A program made the translations under genes and the position numbers. Below the pieces are notes generated by a model, which saw nothing but the letters and a program-made list of their open reading frames with translations, had not been told where the DNA came from and made no database searches. From Calliopum simillimum (lineage: Eukaryota > Arthropoda > Insecta > Diptera > Lauxaniidae), in assembly GCA_951812925.1 (NCBI GenBank), contig OX638368.1:115095309-115159308 (forward strand): a DNA stretch of 64,000 bases, in the 5' to 3' direction. Position 1 is the stretch's first letter, and each line of letters begins with the position of its first letter. This document shows positions 1 through 11,071 of this stretch, in pieces.

Positions 1-390
1 ATTATGTTTTTGCTAAATATACATTATTGTTGGGAACTTGCCAGATAGTAGACATAATTTTTCACCAGTCTTGCTTATTGGTGCAACAAAAGTCGCTTAA
101 GATTTGGTTGAAAAAACACGGTTACTTTTCATGCGACAAATTCGCACATTTGCATGGAGATCCAACAATTCAAATGCTTCGGCTAGCGTAAAAAATCCAG
201 GCGAAAATGTGAATAAACCCATTTTGGAGTTGCAACATACATACAACATGCGTTTCATATTTATTATCTTAATGTGATTATCATAATAAATGATTGCAAT
301 CTCAAAATATAAATTTAGCTAATTTTATTTATTAAAAAAAAAAAATATTTCCTCGTATTAATTGATGCGAGACCACAACTTTGGTGGTCC

Positions 391-3300
391 TCAACAAATT
401 CGAGCTCCACAATATGGGTCGCATGGCGCGCATGGATCGAAGGGCTTGCCGCGTCTATCCACCGTACACAGTAGTGGTGGCGGTATTTCACCTAATGCTT
501 GCAATTTCTTTTTCCTTTGAAAAATAAGAGTAAAGTGAAAATTTGTGGATATCTCACGTAAGAAATCGATAAATACTCACCTTGCTTCCTTTGCCGCTTC
601 TTTGTTACCTTTTTCGCCATAATACCTATCATCTTTACCTTTGCCTTTACCACCACCAGGACCACCACCGCCGCCAAGACCTCCTCTTTCGCGACCTGGT
701 CCTCCACCTCTGCCACCTGGTCCTCCGCCTCTGCCACCTGGTCCTCCACCTCTACCACCAGGACCACCGCCACCCCATCCACCACCTGGTCCCCCGCCTC
801 TACCACCACCTGGTCCTCCGCCTCTACCGCCACCTGGTCCTCCGCCTCTACCGCCACCTGGTCCCCATCCGCCTCTACCACCAGGGCCGCCACCGCCACC
901 TGGGCCCCATCCACCTCTGCCACCAGGGCCGCCGCCGCCACCTGGACCCCATCCACCTCTACCACCAGGACCACCACCACCTGGACCCCATCCGCCACCA
1001 CCACCAGGGCCGCCGCCACCCCATCCACCGCCACCCCATTCATCCCAACCACCTTCTCCAAGCCAGCTCGTATCATAACGATCTCCTATCGCACAGTTGT
1101 AAAGTTTCATAAATTTGTTGGGTGGCTTTGCGAAAACTGGCTGCACATTCCAATCACCCTGTACATATTGCGTGCCATGGTTAACCAGATTGGGTCTCCT
1201 TGCCCTATCAGGTTTAACAACACCCGCCGGTGGTGTAACACCAAAATCAAATTCTACATCCGAGTCCGTGGTGTCGGAAAGAACTAAGCTATCGGAACAG
1301 CATGGCATGTTGCGTTTACGGCATTCCTTGCTTAATTGATATTCAAGGCGTTTCTTGTCGAGGAAGCTCCTGCAAAAGCAATCCACTACGGGCTTGTGGC
1401 ATGTGCATTTCGAGAAACCCATTTCTTTCAGACAACGCTTAAGTTTACGCACTTCAGTCATTAGTGGATTTTTGGTGATTTTGAATTGGATTGGCTTCAT
1501 TTTCAGATAGGGATCGGCACAATGCTTGAGCGCATCGGGATCTTTAAGCGGTCTCAGTGTAATGAAGTATTCGTCATTCTTTTTGCAAATGTGTAGTGTT
1601 GGCCGCTGGACTAGTTCTTCTTCTTCGTCACCACCTCCAGGACCATTGTCTTTGGTCTTGCGATAGGAATATGGCGAAACCACTAATGTATCGGCGGGGA
1701 AATCTTTAAGGAAATATTTCATAATCTCTTTGATAGGTTTTCTAATGGCGCCTGGTTTCCAGCCCCGGCGTGCTCCTTTAGTATCGATATTCCAAAGCCA
1801 ACCCATATTACGTGGAACATTTTTTCGTCCACCAGGCATGGCATTGAGTTGGCAAGTTGCCCCAGCTTGTGCTCCTTGGGTTCGTATGCTGCGATAATCG
1901 TAGCTAGAATAACAGAAAAAAGGAATTATAGGGCTCCCGGAAATAAAGGCAGAAACACTTTTGAAAATAGACCCAAAAAATTTTCCATACAAATATCTGT
2001 CGTTATTTCCATTTTGTTTTCAAAGAGAAAAACTAGTAAGGTTGTAACCTTTGGCCTAGCCAAATATTAAATACCCTAGACTGCAGAGTTTTGAAAATGT
2101 TGCTTATATGGGTGGTGCCACGCCCTCTTGTCCGAACTGACCCAGTTTTTTCTTTGAGCTTGCGCTTACAATTCGTTGTATTTATATTATGTTTCATTGT
2201 CGTGAAAAATACTCCTAAAGTTACATTTTAAATATATATTTTGTATGGGCGGCAGGCGTGTCTGTTGACCAAATTTCATTGAATTATCTGGCTCAGTTTT
2301 CCCAAAAAAGGCATTTCCACGCACACCCAGCCAGCCAGACAGACAGACGGACGTTGCTATATATATTGACTCTGGAGGTGACGCTGATCAAGAATATATA
2401 ATCTTTTCTATATCTGCCACGCCTCCTTCCCTGCGTTACAAACGATAGGACAAAGTGAATATACCCCTGCCATAGGCAATAACGCCAAATAGCGCTTCAA
2501 AGAGCATAAAATTTACTAAGTTCTTATAAAAAATTTTTAAATTGCAAAACACTCCCCATTCTCCATTGTATTGTTTAGGTTATTGATAAACTTACATTTT
2601 CGGCTTTTTACAGCCGTCTTTGTCATGAGTTTTCGCTTTCGCGTTTGCATTTTTGTCAAAAGTTTGCCCAGGTGGTTGTTTTTTCTTCTTCTTTCTTCCT
2701 CTCTCTTGAGTTACAGTTTTGGCCTTTTGATTACCGAAATCCGTTGTTTGACCCGATTTTTGTCGTTCTGGTTGCGGTGCTTTGTCCTGACTCGAACGTG
2801 TCGGCGCTTGATTAGCATCACCCTTTTCTGCATTTGACAAACGGTGCTTATTACGAATATCCATTTGCAGTTCCTTCTCGCAACGTGGATCAAAGTCAAA
2901 AGTTTTTTGTTTGGGATCCTTGATATCATATAGATCGCGTAACTCCGAGAATACACGTGCTAAATAGGGACGACAATCTTTGCTGCTCGATCTGCAAATG
3001 TTATAGGCATCGGATTCCTTCGGTTCACATTTGCCACAATCATCAGACACATTTTCAAGGGAGTTTCGCGATTTAGTTTGAAATATATCCTCACAAAGCT
3101 TGCGTATACGACAATGTGCACAAGTTTTGCCGCCTTCTTTGCAAGTGCACTTGCACTCTTTTTGCTGCTTCTCCTGCTTTTCCTGCTCCAGGTATTTCTT
3201 TTTATCCTTTAGTTCACAGGTCTCATTGTTATCATTGATATCAACGGATGCTGTCGTTGTTTCACTAGAACGTTTATTGAGGTACTCCTGTAGTATTTGA

Positions 3301-6300
3301 TCAGCTGTCAGTTGAAGATCATAAGGTTTCTCCTCAACAATGGGCACGGGCTTATAGCCACATTTAGGACAACATGCTAATTTTGGTAGCCAAGAGAGAT
3401 TTTCCTTACAAACTGGACAGTTCCTAAGTAATTAAGCAAAAAAATACCAACAAAAATAAAATAGTCAAAGGTTGCTTTAAAGCACTCAAGGTTATATTTT
3501 ACCTGGGGGTATTGAAGTGAGTCTGCATCAATTTTGGTTCCTCTTGTGGGCAAATGTTGACTAGTTTTTCACCAAAGAAAGCACCGTCGCTTCTATTATG
3601 CTCTGCAGCGAAACATGAGCATGGAATTTTCTGATCCAACATTGCTGTAAGAAATTTTATGTTATACATACATACTGTATACTGCTTCAAAATTAAACGA
3701 TTTTTTGAAATTCAATAAACACCTTTATCATCTAATCCCATTTCAATTCGAACTAAATCGAATCAAGATTTTGCTATCATATATTTTGATATACAGAATC
3801 GATTTCGAAAATTTTTCCAATCACAATCAGCCTATCGTGTGATCGAATTGACATCAAACTAGATGGTAAGGGTGATTTTGATTTCCAGAATCGATATCAG
3901 AAATTGTTCTTATCAAAGTCAAATTAGATATATACATACATATATTATAATCATATAAATTTTTGACTTAATTTAAAAAACAAAATGGCAATAACACCAC
4001 AATTTTTTTCTGGCCTTATTTCGAAAATATTTTTTTGACGTTATTCCTATGGCATTATTTCCGAAATTCTGGCGTTATTTCCTATTAAATGTTTGCCATT
4101 ATTTCCGAAAGATTTCCAGGTGTTATTTCCTTTTTATAAGCCGCATGACTTTTGGAAATAAAGAGATATTTTTTGGAAAAAACAGCAAAAAAAGTTTTTG
4201 GCTTTGTTTCCAAACCAAAATGACAATATTGTCAGAATTTTTTAAGATTTTTCTGACCTTATATTCAAAAAAGTTTCTGGCTTTATTTTCGGGAGCCATG
4301 TATATGTTTATCTAAAGCAGCTGGTTCACGGTTATACCGATATTATGTTTACCAAGCACCTTGCAAAAAGTGTGGAGTTTTAATGTGAGCGTTGCACCTT
4401 CATTCAAAAAAACTTTAAATACTATGATGGTATGCTAAATATTTAATAGAGAATGCTCTGCAGTCTGAGAAAATTCTCCGGGATAATCCCCTATATTTCA
4501 GCATCTAATCATGTAATTCGATTTCGATTCGAACTTAATCGAATTGGATGGTGGGTTTGAATATTTTTGTTACATTTTTGACGAATTATTTATTCCTTAG
4601 TTTAAAACATTTCTTGTCTTTGCACGGCGCTGTCCTGAGAATTTAAATAACGATAACAACACCCCTCTAGGGTTATTTCATATTATGAAAGCCTATTGAA
4701 TTCTGCATATTTTGGTGAATTTTTAAAAAAAACGTTAGAGCGCTTTTTGAAAAAAAGCCAAAAAACCGTTAGTATTGAAATGATAAAAAAGTTTTGAGTT
4801 GACACACAAAAATTAAATTTTTATCAATATTTTAATAAATAATGATTATAATGTGTATATATTATAAAAGTATATTATATTCTAAAAAATATAAGACTAA
4901 GTAGAAAAAAATCGATGGACCGGTTTTCGAAAAACTGTCAAAAAACCGTTAAAATTTCAATGAAAATCAATATTTTTAGTCGACATATGAAAATTAGTTT
5001 TGCTGATTATTGTAGCATATAATGAAAATTATAAATATACACACATATTATATATATATGAATGGGTTTATTTGAAAGTGGAATAAGTCCAATTCCGGAA
5101 AAATTGAGCTTATGGTAGTTATAGCTAGCTATATATGTCCTCTTTTTATATTGAAAATTACAGACTCGTTAGACCACGATTTCATCAAAAATTACTCAAA
5201 AGAACTTTTCATGAAAAACATTTTTACAAAAATGATTTTTTTGAAAGTGGAATAAGTCCATTTTTTCATCTTCTGCTATGCAGAAGATTTTGCTTTTAAA
5301 TCAATTTAAAAATATTGACAAGCGTTATTAAACCGGTGTTAAGTGTTTACCACTGTAAATTAATCAAATTTTGTTATGCTGTAAAAATTTTTACAAGTGT
5401 AATAGAAAATAGCTGAGTTTTTTTGGTCTGAATGGACTTATTCCACTTTCATTTATAATAAATTTAAAAATTTGTTATACTTTTGTATGACTTATTCCAT
5501 TTTTACTCACAAAATATTTTGTAAATTAAAGCAAAGGAAAATTAAAACTTAGAAAAATTTTACTTTAAAAACTGTTGTTGTTTCTTTTCTTTTCTTTTTG
5601 CTCAAGTAGGGCTCTGAAAATTGGTTACAACAACAACAAAAACAAAAGTTCTTGTCGGACCTACTTTCGGAGATATAGCCATCGGAAGATCGAGATATAT
5701 TTTTTATAAAAATTATTATAAGTTGAGAACCCCTGAAAGGATTTTAATAATATTAGTTTCATACGAAAGATATGTTAATTTACTACAAAATTTATTCAAA
5801 AAAAATTTTAGTCCGAGTCGTGGCTTTAGAGATATTGCAAATTTTCAGAAATTTTGACCATTTTTTTTTTTAAAGCACTATTTTTCCAAAAACTGTATCA
5901 TTAATGCATAGTTTTAGTAACATTATAAAAGCTCAATTTATTACCTTTAATTTGACATGTAATTTGTACTTGATTTCTTGCATTACGTATTTTTTTTATA
6001 GGAAGAGTCTACAGGAATCGGAATCAATCGAAAACTATCTAAAAACATCGTTATTGTTGTTTTTATTGCTGTTATTGTTATTTTTGTAGTTGCTATTATT
6101 GTTGTTCTTGTAATGTATTACTAAATTTCATGAACATTTCTTTGGTTCACTTTTTTGTTTTCCTTTAAAAAAATATGATAATGCAAGAAATCAGGTACAA
6201 ATTATATGTCAAATTAAAGGTAATAAATTGGGCTTTTATAATATGTTGCTAAAACTATGCATTAATGATACAGTTTTTGGAAAAATAGTGGTTTAAAAAA

Positions 6301-9300
6301 AAAAAAATGGTCAAAATTTCTGAAAATCTGCAATATCTATAAAACCACGACTCGGATTAAAAATTTTTGTAGGTTGATTTTGTAGCAAGTTAACATATCT
6401 TTTGTATGACACTTATATTATTAAAATCCTTTCAGGCGTTCCCAACTTCTAATAATTTTTATAAAAGATATATCTCAATCTTCCGATGGCTATATCTCCG
6501 AAAGTAGGTCCGACAAGAACTATTTCTTTTTGTTGTTGTTTTGACCAATATTTAGAGCCCTGCTTGAGCAAAAAGAAAAGAAAAGAAACAACAACAGTTT
6601 TTAAAGTAAAATTTTTCTAAGTTTTAATTTTCCTTTGCTTTAATTTACAAAATATTTTGTGAGTAAAAATGGAATAAGTCATACAAAAGTATAACAAATT
6701 TTTAAATTTATTATAAATGAAAGTGGAATAAGTCCATTCAGACCAAAAAAACTCAACTATTTTCTATTACACTTGTAAAATTTTTTACAGCATAACAAAA
6801 TTTGATTAATTTACAGTGGTAAACACTTAACACCGGTTTAATAACGCTTGCCAATATTTTTAAATTGAGTCGTACGCAAACCCTTCAATATCTCAGCTTA
6901 TGAAAAAGTGGACTTATTCCACTTTCAAAAAAACCCATTCATATCATGTATGTTTTTTATAGAATAAAATGTTTACGTTCCTTAACAAAAAATCACTGAA
7001 AAAAATGATTACAAAAATTATTTAGTTAAAAAAATATCGTTAAAATTGGAGTTAGCCCGACAAAATTCGGATTTTGCTGCAAAATAGTTCGAAGTGAAAT
7101 TTTGTCACAAGAATACTCTTTATTTATGCATGAAAGATAAAGTGTGAAAAAATCATAGTGAAATCTTCTACGCATAAAAAGTTATTCAAGGTCAAAGGTC
7201 GAAAAAATCAGTTTTTTGCAAATATCACACTAACGGTTACTTTTTCAGAAAAATAGGTCTAAACAATTTTATAGTCCTTAAAATTTTCTATGGAAAAGAC
7301 CTGAGAGTGGTTTTCGTACGACTTACAGTTTAGGAGATATTCTAATTAAAAAAGTGTCAAAGCTTAGAAATGCATGCATGCGGTATATAAGTGTGCATAG
7401 CCACATGTTGATTTTTAATGTGCCATAACTTATGAACGATGAGTTGCACGAAAAAAACAAAACCATCAGGTTATAGGGAATTGTATGCTCTATAAATGAT
7501 AAGCAATGTATGCACACATACAATTTACCGTTTAGGAGTTATTCAATGAAAACCATAAAAATTAGGGACAACATTAAAAAAATCTGTTTGGTGACCACGA
7601 GTAAAATTTTTAAAAGAATATTTTTTATATTTTAGAACACTTTAACACATTATAACACAGTTTTTGGGGAAAGGGGTCAACACTATCAATAAAAACAAGA
7701 CATATGGGGTTAAAATATTTTAGATAATTTTTAGTTTTTTTTTTTTTTTTTTTTTTGTTTTTTTTAGAATTAGAATGTAGTTTTAGAGTTTAACAGGAAC
7801 CACGTTAAGTCTAGACTTAGTAAATCGGCTTGAGCGATCTCGAAAATTTTTAAAAAATTCTCTTCTCACTTTTTTGACATCAACATTTAGATTTTCGGGC
7901 GTAGTCTAAATATACTGTGTATAAAAACTTACCTGAACTCTCTTGGCTGCATGACTCAGAAAACCTTTGCTCTTGGGAGTGAGGGCAATCTCTGACATGC
8001 GATGAAGCACCACAAGATCGAGGCTGCGCGCAACCAGATAGCGCATCTATAATTCTTTGATATTCGTTGGAAATTTTCTAAATATCAAAGCATGCGAAAG
8101 TAAGAAATATGAAATTTCAAATCGATCTACTTTGTATATTAAAGGTCGCCGAAAGAAAAATTTTCTCTAAATTACTGAAATATATTCCTTAGCTCATTGT
8201 TTGATTTTAAAAAAATATTTTAACTATAGTTTCACTTTAAGCTTTAATTTTTTTTTTTTTTTTTTTTGGTTCAAAAACAAAAGAAAAAAAATCATAAAAA
8301 TCTATACAGAGTGTGGTTGGGGCTTAGTTCATTACAATAGCACGGAAAACATTAGAATTGCATGAAAATCAGGTACAAATAACATATTAAATGTAAGGAA
8401 ATAAATTGGGCTTTCATAACTTGTTACCAAAGCTATGTGTTAATAAAAAAGTTTTTATAAAAAAAGGTCTCTAAGTAAAATCTAAAAATTGCCATATCTC
8501 AAAAGCCATGACTCTGATTTAAAACTTTTGTACACCAATTTTTTGGCCAATTATTACCTTTTATATGACACCCATACTATTAAAATCCATCCAGGGATTC
8601 GAAACTAATATCGGTTTTCATAAAGCTATACCCCGATCTTCCAATGGCTATGTCTCTGTCAGTTTTGCAAATTTCGAAAAATGGAAGTAAGAAAAGTTGT
8701 TCAGAATTGTCCCAGGAATCTTATATTTTCCAGTGTTCTACTAAACCCCAACCACCCTGTATATAAAAATGAAATGGTGTTCGTATGTAGCTTCCCGAGT
8801 AAAAAAAAAACAATTTTTAAATTACGACTGTACAAAGGCTGTACAATGGCCAAATTTCATTACTTTTTTTGGGCTGTACAAGGGCCAAAAATGGTGCTTT
8901 TGCAGGACATTTGGCCCGTACACGATGCTTCATATGGGCTGTACGTAAGCTGTACATGGGCTGTACATCGGCCGTACAATTTATTGTTCTAGTGAAATTT
9001 ATTTTATATGATTTTGGGCGAAGAGAAAAAAATTCAAGTATGGCTGACATTGTTAAGCTGTGCGACTTAGAACATTGAAAGCCTGGGTTCGAAACCCAAG
9101 GATAGCGGAAAAAAGTTTTTTTTTTTCTGCCACACAAAATTGGCCTGTTGGTTGTTCTTTTTTAAAATGAAATAACAATTTTTTTTTTTTTTTATTTTAA
9201 CTTTGCAATTCAAAGAATTTTCTTTTTCGGCTTTTTACCTTTCAGGATTTGAACCTGGGAATCCCAATTGTTCTGCGATACGCACGTTAACGAGTTCAGC

Positions 9301-11040
9301 CAAAGCCATCATTATTGAGTAGCTGGCTGAAAATTTATTATATCATATTTATTCATTCAATTTTATATGATAAAAAAATAAAACAAAAAATTGTATTTTG
9401 ACGTCAACAGAAAAAATAAATTGTACAGCCCATGTTCAGCCCAATTCAAATGAAAAAAACAATTGTACAGCCCACGTACAGCCCATGTTCAGCCCATTTC
9501 AAAAATACAAAATAAATTTTACGGCCAATGTACAGCCAATGTTCAGCCCAATTCAATAGTAAAATTCAATTGTACAGCCCATGTACAGCCCATGTTCAGC
9601 CCATTTGTTTTCTACACAAATTTTTTTTTTGTGCATTTGTACAGCCCTTGTACGGCCGCATGTACAGCCTTTTGAGCTTTTTAGTTTTGTACAGCCCTTA
9701 TTCAGCCGTGTGTAAAGCCTTTTGGGCTCTTTTAGATTTGTACAGACCACGTACGGCCTTAAAAAAGCAAAAAAGCCCACGTTCAGCCCATGTTCAGCCC
9801 TTTATCATTTTTACTCGGGTTATGGACGCGAAAACTACACGGCCGATTTACATAAAACGGTTTGCTATAGTCTGTAGAAGAATCTTAAGGGGTGTGATGC
9901 CGCTGAAGGGGACGGGGGTTGCGCTGCCCATACAAAAAAAAATACAAAAAATGCTATATCTCTACACTTATATGTACAAGATATGATTATAAAAGATGGT
10001 GATCTTATGCATAATCTGCCATCAACCATCCAAAATATAAGAGGGATTTAACGAGAGAAAATGCTATGTATATCAGCTATCATTATGAAACTTGGTACAT
10101 GTATGTTTATTTTGTCTACTATTCAGCGTGCAAAGTTTAAGAGGGATTGAACGAAAGGGTTTTGCAACCCCCTTAAGCCCCTAATAAAAATACTCAAAAT
10201 GCTATATTTCTCCGCCTATAGTAGCTATCATTATAAAAGTTGGTAGTTGAGGGGTTGGAAGAGTTGGACGACGGAGATGGATGGGACTTGGAACATATGT
10301 AAAGGGCATCGAGAACGGGCGATCGAAATCGCTACCGGGCCAGCTAGTAGTAAATACAAAATTATTCAAGTTCTGCATCAAAAGTTTTTGGAAAGTTGCT
10401 CGGTCTCACGACATAGGTTTTAGAAAAAGTTATGAATTTCAAACATCGCGTGATATAAGACCTAAAGTCGCTAAGTTTTTTGTAAAGTTTCAAACAAACA
10501 TATCGCTTGATATTGGGTAGTCCATGAAAGTATGCTAAGTAGTATCTTAAAAGACAGCTTGCTGTCCACTGTGAGAAAAGCAAGCGATACTATATAGGGC
10601 TTATGACTTGCGCTGTTTGGAGAAGCCCAGGTTCAATACCTCCGCTCGGCAATTTTCAAATTTTTTATTAATTAAACACAATTCGTGAGTCTTAGGAGTA
10701 GTCTGTGATCCTATAGGGTAGTTTGAAATTAAACAAAAACGTAGCATATTTTAAGGATCTATGTTAAATTTGAGATTTGTCATTAATTCTAAAATCAATG
10801 TACTGAAAAAGGGAGCAACTTTCCAACTTTGATGGAGAAAATTTTTGTATGTACCTACTATTTTTGTTAATTTTTTTTCGCGTTACATATCCGAACAAAA
10901 AAATTTTCCATACAAACATTGTGTTTTTAGGTCAAAAATAATTCTAGCCTTATTAAAGTTTTCACCAGAGTCAAAATATTTTATGAAGTCCTACAATAAG
11001 CTAAGGGAAACGTGGATATATTTCAATGGTTGACAGAAAA

Positions 11041-11071
<31 letters not shown>

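Larger units (their letters stand above)
8794..9819. mobile_element. 1.03 kb foldback with GTACAGCCCATG subrepeats
   Basis: Ends are CCCGAGTAAAAA and TTTTTACTCGGG. Both arms are packed with GTACAGCCC(A)TG / TTCAGCCCA units, in inverted orientation between the left (8825-8990) and right (9420-9800) arms. The middle contains two tRNA-like A/B-box pairs in inverted orientation: 9041-9096 plus and 9245-9302 minus. No transposase is present. It appears to be inserted in a Helitron-type repeat (GTAGCTT left flank, TTATGGACGCGAAAACTACA right flank). Confidence 0.75.

Noticed and set aside
582..1112. Long plus-strand Pro/Leu/His-rich open frames and a minus-strand Val/Ala/Asp-rich frame
   Set aside because: Shadows of the Gly-rich coding minisatellite of the DUF4776-type gene on the minus strand.
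3723..3741. Possible first exon MGLDDK for a separate gene at 0.4-3.7 kb
   Set aside because: It could splice in phase into exon 4, but the exon at 7933-8077 fits better and unites the whole gene; kept only as a possible alternative start.
9041..9306. Two tRNA genes in inverted orientation
   Set aside because: Only A/B boxes match; no acceptor stem pairing or credible anticodon arm, and both are arms of a foldback.
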